Shown: positions 1 through 6,474 of the stretch, piece by piece
How the letters are laid out: every line of letters starts with the position of its first letter
Numbering within the stretch: position 1 is the stretch's first letter
NCBI GenBank assembly: GCA_001800095.1
Contig: MGUT01000020.1
Span: 11,649 to 18,122, forward strand
Length of the DNA: 6,474 bases
Direction of reading: 5' to 3'
Origin: Elusimicrobia bacterium RIFCSPLOWO2_01_FULL_64_13
Lineage (GTDB): Bacteria; Elusimicrobiota; Elusimicrobia; 2-02-FULL-39-32
The notes under the pieces: model-generated
What the model was told of the DNA's origin: nothing
Database searches by the model: none
Seen by the model: the letters and a program-made list of their open reading frames with translations, nothing else
Made by a program: the position numbers and the translations under genes

Positions 1-952
1 TGGGGGTGTTGGCCTCGAACTGCTTTTGTATGGCGATGGAGACGTTCGACTTGCCGTTGTGCCTGGAAAAGCTTTCGGGGTCCTTGAACGCGTCCTTGAC
101 GTCGGCGATGGCGTTCAGGGGCACGAGGCGCTGCGCCTTGGGCTGGAAGCTGTCGCCCCCGCGCCTCTTCTCCTGCGCCCGGAAGAGATACTCCGCGCTC
201 TCCCTGGGGGCGTCCACGGCGACCACCGTCTTGCCGACGTCCTCCACCTTGGAGAACTCGCCGATCGTCCGCACCAGGTATTCGTAGAACCGGCCCTGCG
301 TCGTCCCCGCGGGGTAATTCACGTTCGAGGTCTTGAGGGAGTCCACGACCCCGGAGATGGAGATGTTCGAGGACTGCATCTTGCCCAGGTCCACCTCGAC
401 GAGGATCTCCCTTTCCTGGCCGCCGCTCACCGACGCCGAAGCCACGCCATCCACCTTCTGCAGGCGCTTCTTGACGACGTCGTCGGCCAGGCGGGTCAGG
501 TCCGCGAGAGGCAGGTTCCCGGAGACCGAAAGGACCATCATCGGCTGGGCGAAGGGATTGTGCCTTTGAACGATGGGTTCCTCCGCCTCGACGGGCAGAC
601 GGTCCTTGATGAGGTCGATCTTCTCGCGGACCGCCAGGTGGGCCAGACCCATGTCCGTCCCCCAATTGAATTCGAGGATCACGACGGAGACCCCTTCCCT
701 CGAGATGGAGCGGACGCGCTTCAAGTTGGGAACGGTGCCCACCTGCTCTTCGATCACTTTCGTGACGATGTTCTCAAGCTCCTCGGGGGCGGCCGCCCCG
801 TATCGGGTCACGACGAGGAGTTCGGGGAAGGAGATCGTCGGAAAAAGCTCCCTCGGCAGGGCCGCCAGGGCGATGAGCCCCATGAGCACCAGGGCCGCGT
901 AGAACATGACCGTGGTGACCGGCCTCTCGACGGCCAGGCGGATGAGTTTCAT
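1..952 (-). CDS. RND efflux transporter permease subunit, N-terminal 317 residues (partial)
   Basis: An ATG at 950-952 opens a frame that reads without a stop to the left edge, giving 317 residues; the rest of the gene (family members are about 1,000 to 1,100 residues) lies outside. The protein is the inner-membrane, proton-driven pump of a tripartite RND efflux system (AcrB/HAE family). Seen: a short cytoplasmic start (MKLIRLAVERP), first membrane helix at about residues 12-33, then LPRELFPTISFPE (33-44), YGAAAPEELE (51-60), IVTKVIEEQVG (62-72), a serine-rich RSISREG stretch (81-87), and GTDM..A...VREKIDLIKDRLP (98-119). These are the conserved start of the first periplasmic porter domain. 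A charged segment at about 247-273 looks inserted relative to typical members. The start lies 31 bases after the isomerase stop; no strong ribosome binding site is visible. The family call is very secure; the substrate (drug, metal, lipid) cannot be told. Confidence 0.95.
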   Translation of the reverse strand, partial: MKLIRLAVERPVTTVMFYAALVLMGLIALAALPRELFPTISFPELLVVTRYGAAAPEELENIVTKVIEEQVGTVPNLKRVRSISREGVSVVILEFNWGTDMGLAHLAVREKIDLIKDRLPVEAEEPIVQRHNPFAQPMMVLSVSGNLPLADLTRLADDVVKKRLQKVDGVASASVSGGQEREILVEVDLGKMQSSNISISGVVDSLKTSNVNYPAGTTQGRFYEYLVRTIGEFSKVEDVGKTVVAVDAPRESAEYLFRAQEKRRGGDSFQPKAQRLVPLNAIADVKDAFKDPESFSRHNGKSNVSIAIQKQFEANTP

Positions 953-983
953 AGGGGCAGGGCTTTCCGCCGACCGCGGGGGT

Positions 984-1928
984 TCAACGGTTTAGAAGCA
1001 CCTGGATATCCGCCTGGGAGCGGAGGCCCTGGATATACTTCGGATACTCCTGGTTGAACTTGGCCTGTTTCAGGAGCTTCTCGATGTTCTCGCGGGTCTC
1101 CTGGTCCCAAACGGCTTGTTTGGCCGGACGTTTCTCGACGACTTTGATGACGTGGAATCCCTGGTTCGTCCTCACGATGTCCACCCCCTCCGGCTCGAGG
1201 GCGAAGGCCCTTTCCTGGAGCTGCGGGATCAGCATCCCCTGGGCGAAGAACCCCAGGTCCCCTCCCCTGTCCTTCGTCGCCTGATCCAGGGATTTGGCCC
1301 TGGCCATCAGCTCGAAATCCGCTCCGACCCGCAGGGCCAGAAGCAGGTCCCGCGCCTCCTGCTCCGTGGAGACGAGGATATGCTTGAGATGCGCCATCTC
1401 CGGAACGGCCAGACGGTCCTGGTTCTGGTCGAAATAGGACTTGATCTCGGCCGGGTTGGACTTGGTCTTGTCCTCCAGGAGCTTTTCCTTTATAAGGTCC
1501 AGCCGGAGCTGTTTATTGATGTCCTCAACGGTGATGCCCGAGGCGATCAGCTGGGCCTGGAAGCTTTTTTCATCATCGAACTGTTTGCGGAAGGTCTGGA
1601 ATCTCTCCTGGATCTCCTTATTGAATTTCTTGGACGCCGAAGACACCTTCCCTTTCTTCGCAGCCAGACCCAGGACCTTGTCCGCCTCCTGCTCCAAAAG
1701 GATCTCGTCCACCAGGGAGGTCAGGACCGCGGTCCCGGCGGTATTGAGGATCCTTCCCCAGAACTGGTCGATGCCGATCTCCACGCCGTTGACTTTCGCG
1801 ACCACGGGCGGCAGGGTGACGGAAGCAGGCGCGGGTGGTTCGGCTCCGGAAAGCGCCCCTCCCATGAGCAAGAGGCACGACGCGGCGGCGCACAGGATCG
1901 TTTTGTCCGTCGATTGGATCAGCTTCAT
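984..1928 (-). CDS. Secreted parvulin-type peptidyl-prolyl cis-trans isomerase (SurA/PrsA-like)
   Basis: A 314-residue protein, ATG start to TGA stop. Residues 1-29 form a signal peptide: a basic start, a hydrophobic core (about 11-27) and a likely cleavage after SGA at 27-29. A cysteine at 18 sits inside the hydrophobic core, so it is not a convincing lipobox. Residues 40-155 hold the helical chaperone part, opening with VVAKVNGVEI, the usual start of SurA/PrsA N-domains. The parvulin domain spans about 177-266: KHILVS (182-187, first active-site histidine H183), the glycine motif DRGGDLGFF (220-228) and GFHVIKV (257-263, second histidine H259). A charged helix follows to the end. One isomerase domain is present, whereas E. 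coli SurA has two. Family knowledge says such proteins fold exported or outer-membrane proteins in the periplasm. Its start codon touches the stop of the upstream gene and has a strong ribosome binding site, so the two are probably coupled. Specific clients are unknown. Confidence 0.93.
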   Translation of the reverse strand: MKLIQSTDKTILCAAASCLLLMGGALSGAEPPAPASVTLPPVVAKVNGVEIGIDQFWGRILNTAGTAVLTSLVDEILLEQEADKVLGLAAKKGKVSSASKKFNKEIQERFQTFRKQFDDEKSFQAQLIASGITVEDINKQLRLDLIKEKLLEDKTKSNPAEIKSYFDQNQDRLAVPEMAHLKHILVSTEQEARDLLLALRVGADFELMARAKSLDQATKDRGGDLGFFAQGMLIPQLQERAFALEPEGVDIVRTNQGFHVIKVVEKRPAKQAVWDQETRENIEKLLKQAKFNQEYPKYIQGLRSQADIQVLLNR

Positions 1929-3713
1929 TTATGGGCCTCCTTTATTCTTTCTATGGGGTCCGGAAAAATTTTGAACGGCCTGCAGAATTGTCTTGTTGAG
2001 CGGATCGATCTCGAGGCCTTTCCGCCACAGCTCCAGGGCCCGGGCCTTGTCCCCCTCCAGATGCCGGACCACGCCGAGGTTGTAATAACCCTCCCACCGG
2101 TCCGGGACTTTCCGGACAAGATCTTCGAGGATATTTTCGGCGAGGTCGGGCCGGCGCGCCCGAAGATAGAGGGACGCGAGAGAGACGTAGGAAAAATGAA
2201 ATCCGGGGTCCATCCGAATGGCGGACTGATACTCCGCTTCGGCTTCCGCCGCCCTGCCGAGGGCGAGATAGGTATTGGCGAGGTTATGATGGGTCTGGGG
2301 ATACTGGTCATTGAGCTCTATCGCCCGTCGATACCCTGCGATGGCCTCATTATATCTCATTTGTTCGGCGTAAGCCATCGCCAGATTCGTCTGGAAGCGG
2401 GCGCTTTGCGGAGCGTAACGGAGGTTATGCTCGTAAAAACTCACGGGGGTCTTCCACACCCTGTTTTGGACGGCCGTGCGGACCGCGCAGGCCGAAACGG
2501 CCAGGACGAGAACCCCGACCCCCGCCTTCCCCGGCAGTTTCTCCAAGATGAGAGCGAAGACCAGGGCGGGGCCGACGATAGGGGTGTACAGCCAGCTTTC
2601 CACCATCAGGGTGCTGATCGGTATGAGGACGTTGGAGACCGGCACCAGCGCGAAGAAGGACCAAAGAACGCCGAAACCGATGATCCTTCCTTTGATCTCC
2701 GACCGTGGGCCGCCGGGTTTTAGAAGTGCTCCGGCCGCCGCGGCCGCCAGAAGGAACGCGGCCAGAACGAACCCGAACAGGACCTTGCCGTGCCAGAACG
2801 ACGCGTACACCGGCAGGACGGTCCCTCTCTCCATGTACAGCTCTTTCGGCCACACTACGACTTTCCCCATCTCGACGAGGACCGTGAAGAAGGTATAGAG
2901 CCGCACGAGCCAGCTTCCGGTGAAGATGTTCTCCCCCCGGTAGAGGTTCCCTGTTCCTCCGAAGTTCAGGACGGTGAAGCGCAAAAGGATATAGAAGCCG
3001 GACAGGGCCAGATACGGCAGGGCCGCGATGAGCGCTCTTTTGAAACGGTCCGCGGCCCCTCTCTCTTCCCGGGGAAAGAAGAACTCAACGAGGAATATCA
3101 TGCCGGGCGCCACGACCATGGTCTCCTTGGACAGGACGGCGGCCGCGGCCGCCAGGAGCGACCCGGCCAGGAGCCATCCTCCCTTCCCATCGGCGCGGGA
3201 AGTCCGCAGGATATGCCCTCCAAGTGCCAATGTAAGGAAGAACATCCCCATGAGGATGCCCAAGGCCGAGGCGGAGGCCACCGCCTCGGTCTGGACGGGG
3301 TGGACCGCGAAGAGGATGGCCGTCGCGAGCGGAACGTGTTCCTTGATGCCGGAAGGACAGGGAACGTACCCGGAAGTCCGGGAGACCATTCCGCGAAGAA
3401 GGAGATAGACGCCCAGGGAATTCAAGAGATGGAATAAGATGGAGAAGAGGTGGTAGCCCATGGGGTTGACGCCCCAGAGGGCGTAACCCAGGGTGTTGGC
3501 CAAAAGGATCGCCGGCCGGTAATAGTCGCTCGATTTCCCCGCCCCGGCTATCAGGTTCTCCGTGAACATCCTGGGAACGTAACGCCAGTCGCGGATATAG
3601 GCGTTGTTGACGATGTAATCCAAGTCGTCGAGGAAGAGCTCGTTGTTGAGGATGTTGAGGTAGGGGAGAACGGCCAGGGCCGCTATCAGCCAAAGGGCCT
3701 TGCGGGAGTTCAC
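1929..3713 (-). CDS. TMTC-like GT-C membrane glycosyltransferase with C-terminal TPR repeats
   Basis: A 594-residue protein with a GTG start and TAA stop. The first 420 or so residues are strongly hydrophobic with about ten membrane segments. The first luminal loop carries FLDDLDYI (27-34), with the paired acidic residues typical of GT-C enzymes that use polyprenyl-phosphate sugars. Further TMTC-family hallmarks are HPVQTEAVAS (138-147), SKETMVVAP (195-203) and VESWLYTP (371-378), in the place where relatives have AERYLY. Residues about 434-571 form roughly four tetratricopeptide repeats, for example NLAMAYAEQMRYNEAI (443-458) and NLANTYLALGRAAEAE (477-492). In animals TMTC proteins are O-mannosyltransferases; bacterial relatives are mostly uncharacterised, so the acceptor (protein or lipid) is unknown. 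The GTG lacks a clear ribosome binding site but sits just before the first helix, as the family requires. It starts 38 bases after the kinase stop. An alternative reading is a plain TPR membrane protein without activity. Confidence 0.85.
   Translation of the reverse strand: MNSRKALWLIAALAVLPYLNILNNELFLDDLDYIVNNAYIRDWRYVPRMFTENLIAGAGKSSDYYRPAILLANTLGYALWGVNPMGYHLFSILFHLLNSLGVYLLLRGMVSRTSGYVPCPSGIKEHVPLATAILFAVHPVQTEAVASASALGILMGMFFLTLALGGHILRTSRADGKGGWLLAGSLLAAAAAVLSKETMVVAPGMIFLVEFFFPREERGAADRFKRALIAALPYLALSGFYILLRFTVLNFGGTGNLYRGENIFTGSWLVRLYTFFTVLVEMGKVVVWPKELYMERGTVLPVYASFWHGKVLFGFVLAAFLLAAAAAGALLKPGGPRSEIKGRIIGFGVLWSFFALVPVSNVLIPISTLMVESWLYTPIVGPALVFALILEKLPGKAGVGVLVLAVSACAVRTAVQNRVWKTPVSFYEHNLRYAPQSARFQTNLAMAYAEQMRYNEAIAGYRRAIELNDQYPQTHHNLANTYLALGRAAEAEAEYQSAIRMDPGFHFSYVSLASLYLRARRPDLAENILEDLVRKVPDRWEGYYNLGVVRHLEGDKARALELWRKGLEIDPLNKTILQAVQNFSGPHRKNKGGP
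1936..1941 (-). promoter_or_regulatory. Strong Shine-Dalgarno site for the isomerase gene, embedded in the upstream coding sequence
   Basis: Read on the minus strand the site is AGGAGG, seven bases before the ATG at 1926-1928. It lies inside the last codons of the TMTC-like gene (the Lys-Gly-Gly-Pro end), and that gene's TAA (1929-1931) directly precedes the ATG. It fixes the isomerase start and suggests that ribosomes finishing the upstream gene reinitiate here. It is the clearest ribosome binding site in the window; the other starts have weak or no visible ones. Confidence 0.85.
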
Positions 3714-3731
3714 GTTCTGTAAACGCGCCGG

Positions 3732-3743
3732 CGGGACTTCCCG
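3732..3743. repeat. Short inverted repeat in the kinase/glycosyltransferase spacer
   Basis: In the 38-base gap at 3714-3751 the sequence CGGGACTTCCCG is a near-perfect palindrome (five-base arms around a two-base centre), followed closely by the eight-base palindrome CGCCGGCG at 3725-3732. There is no T-run, so it is not a classical terminator. It could form a small hairpin just upstream of the GTG start or be chance in GC-rich sequence. Confidence 0.3.
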
Positions 3744-3751
3744 AAATCCGG

Positions 3752-5224
3752 TCAGGCGAGGGCGCTGGCTTCTACGATCTTCTTTCCGGTCTCGGACTGA
3801 ATGGGAAGGGTGAAATAGAACGTCGTTCCCTTTCCGTACTCGCTTTCAAGACCGATGCGGCCGCCGTGCGCTTCGACGATGCCCTTGGCGATCACCAGGC
3901 CCAACCCCGTTCCTTTGGGTCCCGACACGACGTCCTTCGTGCCCGGCGCCTGCTGGAACCGGTTGAACAGGAGCATCTGGTGCTCTTTCTTTATCCCGAC
4001 GCCCGTGTCCCGGACCTGCAGGATGATGCTCTGTTCGGGAGCGGGGGTCTTGCGGCAGAATATGGTGATCTTCCCCTCCTCGGGCGTGAATTTGAAGGCG
4101 TTCGAAAGGAGGTTCGTGATCACCTGGCGGATCTTCTCGCCGTCCGCCGCGATGATGGGGAGGCCTTCCTCCTTCTCGATGCGGGCCGTGATCTTTTTCT
4201 TGTCGAAGAGGGGCTGGAAAAGATTGAAAACGCTCTCGGCCGTCGCGGCGATGTCGAAGCCGGCCTTCTGGATCTCCATCTTGCCCGCCTTGATCTTGGC
4301 CGCGTCGAGGATGTCGTTGACGAACTTGGTGAGCCGCGTGGTGCTTTCCTGGATGATGTTCAAGGCCTTGGTCGTTTTCTCGGGGTTGAGCTCGTTGACG
4401 GGCTTCATCGTGAGCAGCTCCACGTATCCCGAGATGGCGGTCAGGGGGCTCCGGAGCTCGTGGGAGACGCTCGAGACGAACGAGTCCTTGAGCTCGTCGA
4501 GCTCCTTGAGTTTCACGGCCATGATGTTGAACTCTTTGGCGAGAAGGCCTATCTCGTCCTTGCGGTCGATATCGATCTGGGTGTCGAGCTTGCCGTCGCC
4601 TATGGCCTGCGCCCCCTCGGCGAGCTTGTTGATCGGGCGGGTCAATTGCACGGCGAATACGAGGGATATGATGAGGCCGGCGAACAGGGCGCCCCCCGCC
4701 ACGACCACGATGATCTGGGTGATCTCCGCCACGAGCTTCTGGATGTTCCTCTGCACCTCGTCCTCATAGAAGCCCAGGTACGCCCGTCCCGCGTTGGATT
4801 GGCGGAGGGCGACCCCTTCCGAATAGTTGATCACCTTCCTCCCGTTCGCGAGCGTGGTCACCTGCCTCTCCAGGGCCGCCGTCGGCGGCTTCCCGAGCAG
4901 GGCCTCTTTCTCCCCCACGGCTTCCGCGAACGTGGGGTTCTCACCGAGGACCAGGCTCCTCTGGTTGTCCACGAACGCCGCGTACGACAGGCCCTTGATG
5001 CTCTTCTCCAGCGATTCGATGTACTTGAAGGCCAGGATGTCGTCCCGGCTGATCAGGGACTCTTCGCAGACCTTGCGCAGGTTGCCCAAAAGGGTGACGT
5101 TGTTGGATTCGATGATCTCGAGGACCAGGGGCTCCAGGAAATAGAGGGTGCTCGTGCTGGTGCCGAGCACGATGATGGACACGAGGAATATGGAGAAAAG
5201 CGCGAGACGGGCTCTAAGCTTCAT
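3752..5224 (-). CDS. Membrane sensor histidine kinase (HAMP, HisKA, HATPase_c)
   Basis: A 490-residue class I two-component sensor kinase, ATG to TGA. In order: membrane helix 1 (about 7-29), an extracytoplasmic sensing region (about 30-169), membrane helix 2 (about 170-192), a HAMP linker (about 190-242, with LTRPINKLAEGAQAIGDG), then the HisKA dimerisation helices with the H-box SSVSHELRSPL (251-261), in which H255 is the predicted phosphorylated histidine. The ATPase domain shows the N-box around NLLSNAFKF (371-379), G1 DTGVGI (406-411), F-box LFNRFQQ (419-425) and G2 GTGLGL (438-443), so all catalytic boxes are intact. No receiver or PAS domain is visible in the cytoplasmic part. It should autophosphorylate and pass phosphate to a response regulator, but none is encoded in the window. 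The gene follows the adaptor gene by 56 bases and precedes the TMTC-like gene by 38, in the same direction. The ligand cannot be inferred. Confidence 0.97.
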   Translation of the reverse strand: MKLRARLALFSIFLVSIIVLGTSTSTLYFLEPLVLEIIESNNVTLLGNLRKVCEESLISRDDILAFKYIESLEKSIKGLSYAAFVDNQRSLVLGENPTFAEAVGEKEALLGKPPTAALERQVTTLANGRKVINYSEGVALRQSNAGRAYLGFYEDEVQRNIQKLVAEITQIIVVVAGGALFAGLIISLVFAVQLTRPINKLAEGAQAIGDGKLDTQIDIDRKDEIGLLAKEFNIMAVKLKELDELKDSFVSSVSHELRSPLTAISGYVELLTMKPVNELNPEKTTKALNIIQESTTRLTKFVNDILDAAKIKAGKMEIQKAGFDIAATAESVFNLFQPLFDKKKITARIEKEEGLPIIAADGEKIRQVITNLLSNAFKFTPEEGKITIFCRKTPAPEQSIILQVRDTGVGIKKEHQMLLFNRFQQAPGTKDVVSGPKGTGLGLVIAKGIVEAHGGRIGLESEYGKGTTFYFTLPIQSETGKKIVEASALA

Positions 5225-5243
5225 CGTTGGGATTCACGTGTAA

Positions 5244-5272
5244 ATCCTAGCTTATAAAGCGTTTTTTTTCAA
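5244..5272 (-). promoter_or_regulatory. Candidate sigma70-type promoter ahead of the kinase gene
   Basis: On the minus strand TTGAAA (5267-5272, five of six matches to the -35 consensus) is followed after exactly 17 bases by TAGGAT (5244-5249, four of six matches to the -10 consensus). It lies in the AT-rich 56-base spacer between the adaptor stop and the kinase start. Initiation would fall about a dozen bases before the ATG, giving a very short leader, which fits the absence of a good ribosome binding site. An eight-base A-run occupies the upstream part. It could start a separate kinase-to-permease transcript. Prediction only; the promoter preferences of this organism are unknown. Confidence 0.35.
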
Positions 5273-5280
5273 GATATGAT

Positions 5281-6456
5281 TTATTGGTAAAGGGATTCCT
5301 CCGCGTTCTCCTTGAATGGGCCTTGGAAGGGCTTTTCCACGTCGACGATCTTGACCTGGGCCCCGTCCTTGAGCTCCTGGGGCTTTTGCACGATCACCTT
5401 CTCTCCGGGATTGATGCCGCCGGAGATCACGCTGTGCGTGAGGGAGACGTACCCCACGCTCACGGGGCGGGCCTCGGCGCGGTTGTCCGGCCCGACGACG
5501 TAGAGCTGATAGCCCTGCTGGGTCTTTTCCAGGGCGTCGTTCGGGACCGAGAGGGCGTTCTCCTGCTCGTACACCACGATCCTGGTGCGGGCGAACATGC
5601 CGGGAAGGAGGAGCTTGCCCTGGTTGGGGATGCGCGCCTCGACCGTCAGGGTCTTCGACTGCCCCTGGATGAGGGGAGAGATGTTCTCCACTTTCCCTTC
5701 GAACTCCATGTCCGGATACGTCTCGACCTTCGCGATGACGGGGCGTCCGGGAACGATCTTATCGATCTCTTTCTCGATGACTCCGATGCGGACCAGCACC
5801 GTGTCCAGGCTGACGAGCGTCCCGACTTTCTTCTGCGGGGTCACGAATTCCCCCGCCTCGACTCCCTTGTCCCCCAGGATCCCGTCCTGGGACGCCTTCA
5901 GCACGGTCTTGGCCATTTCCGACTGGGCGAACTCGAACTGCACCCTGGCCTCGTCCAGCCGGTCCTTGGAGACCCCGCCCAGCGCGTAAAGTTTTTCATA
6001 ACGGTAGTATTCGGACTTGGCCCGTTCCATCTTGATCTTCGTCTGGGTCTGATCCAGCCGGGCGATCACCTGGCCGGAACGCACGGCGTTCCCCTCATGA
6101 AAATTCAGATATTCGAGGTTCCCTTCCGTCTGGAATCGGAGTTCTATCTCCGACCCTCCGACGATGGTCCCCACGGCGGTCAGGATGTCCTGGAAGGGAG
6201 CCGGCAGGATCTCGATCACGTTCACGGCGACGATCCCCGCCTCCCCGCCCTTGCCCGGCCGGTCCATCTTCTTTTTCGCCTGCAGGCCCTGATAGACGGC
6301 CGTCCCCCCCAGGGCGAGGAGGAGCACGGCCGCGGCGGACAACGCGGCCGACGCTTTTTTATGGTCCAGGGCCCAGATCTTGGAGCGATGGTACAACGTG
6401 TTCGTCTTCCGCCTGAACGAATCGAAAGTCCCGAACAGATTTCCCGCCGCGGGCAA
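5281..6456 (-). CDS. RND efflux periplasmic adaptor (membrane-fusion protein), start uncertain
   Basis: A 391-residue reading from a TTG at 6454-6456 to TAA at 5281-5283. Adaptors bridge the inner-membrane RND permease and an outer-membrane TolC-like channel. A membrane anchor lies at about residues 37-56, preceded by a basic stretch (RSKIWALDHKK), with no lipobox. The first lipoyl-like half is at about 95-135 (VGTIVGGSEIELRFQTEG), then a short alpha-hairpin (137-183, containing YEKLYALGGVSKDRLDEAR), the second lipoyl half (186-218, with DGILG and GEFVTPQ), a beta-barrel (about 219-295, with LPGMFARTRI) and a membrane-proximal domain (296-370, SVPNDALEKT and the NPGEKVIVQ strand). The usual APFDG of the second lipoyl half is ASQDG here. 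The frame is open beyond the TTG to the right edge, so the gene may begin outside the window. Another TTG at 6394-6396, closer to the anchor, is also possible. The permease at the left edge is the likely partner. Confidence 0.93.
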   Translation of the reverse strand: MPAAGNLFGTFDSFRRKTNTLYHRSKIWALDHKKASAALSAAAVLLLALGGTAVYQGLQAKKKMDRPGKGGEAGIVAVNVIEILPAPFQDILTAVGTIVGGSEIELRFQTEGNLEYLNFHEGNAVRSGQVIARLDQTQTKIKMERAKSEYYRYEKLYALGGVSKDRLDEARVQFEFAQSEMAKTVLKASQDGILGDKGVEAGEFVTPQKKVGTLVSLDTVLVRIGVIEKEIDKIVPGRPVIAKVETYPDMEFEGKVENISPLIQGQSKTLTVEARIPNQGKLLLPGMFARTRIVVYEQENALSVPNDALEKTQQGYQLYVVGPDNRAEARPVSVGYVSLTHSVISGGINPGEKVIVQKPQELKDGAQVKIVDVEKPFQGPFKENAEESLYQ

Positions 6457-6474
6457 AGGCGCTCCGCCGGGGGC

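Noticed and set aside
26..1057. 343-residue open frame on the plus strand
   Set aside because: It is antisense to the RND permease, whose minus-strand translation is unmistakable; the plus-strand product is a His/Arg/Asp-rich shadow.
1870..1878. Lipoprotein signal on the isomerase, at the cysteine of residue 18
   Set aside because: The cysteine falls in the middle of the hydrophobic core and is followed by more hydrophobic residues; a normal signal-peptidase site after residue 29 fits better.
1116..2723. 535-residue open frame on the plus strand
   Set aside because: It lies antisense across two well-supported genes (isomerase and TMTC-like). Its translation is a low-complexity mix of Arg, Gly, Asp, Glu and Leu with no domain pattern, as expected of an antisense shadow in GC-rich DNA.
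2425..2853. 142-residue minus-strand frame inside the TMTC-like gene
   Set aside because: It overlaps the TMTC-like gene in another frame and is Arg/Gly/Pro-rich with no domain signature.
3866..5257. 463-residue open frame on the plus strand opposite the histidine kinase
   Set aside because: It is fully antisense to a kinase with every catalytic box intact; the translation is rich in Asp, Glu, Leu, Val and Arg without recognisable motifs.
5250..5270. Possible plus-strand terminator: a small GCTT-ATA-AAGC stem followed by eight T
   Set aside because: The stem is only four base pairs with a three-base loop, and there is no plus-strand gene for it to terminate; on the minus strand the same sequence fits a promoter better.

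Overview
This window is a compact, unidirectional block of five protein genes, all on the minus strand, so transcription runs from the right edge to the left edge. Base composition is GC-rich (roughly 60% by eye) and intergenic gaps are short (0 to 56 bases). The gene set (RND permease, membrane-fusion adaptor, secreted parvulin isomerase, TMTC-like membrane glycosyltransferase, two-transmembrane histidine kinase) points to a diderm, Gram-negative-type bacterium. I cannot name the phylum from sequence alone. Nothing resembles phage, plasmid, IS or CRISPR sequence, and I see no rRNA or tRNA gene.

Layout in transcription order: (1) an RND-type periplasmic adaptor (membrane-fusion protein) at 5281-6456, whose reading frame stays open to the right edge so its true start is uncertain; (2) a 56-base AT-rich spacer, the least GC-rich spot in the window, with a sigma70-like promoter candidate; (3) a HAMP/HisKA/HATPase_c sensor histidine kinase at 3752-5224; (4) a 594-residue multi-spanning GT-C glycosyltransferase-like protein with C-terminal TPR repeats (TMTC-like) at 1929-3713; (5) a secreted parvulin-type peptidyl-prolyl isomerase at 984-1928, whose start codon abuts the stop of gene 4; (6) the first 317 residues of an RND efflux permease at 1-952, which runs off the left edge.

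How they may work together: the adaptor and permease look like two parts of one tripartite efflux pump, but three genes lie between them. Those three are all envelope-related: a membrane sensor, a probable protein or lipid glycosyltransferase, and a periplasmic folding factor. The reading I favour is an envelope-maintenance or export cluster in which the kinase senses a periplasmic signal. No response regulator or outer-membrane TolC-like gene lies inside the window, so partners must be outside it. That functional link is inference from gene order.

The plus strand carries several long open frames opposite these genes. All are antisense shadows of GC-rich coding sequence and are not annotated.
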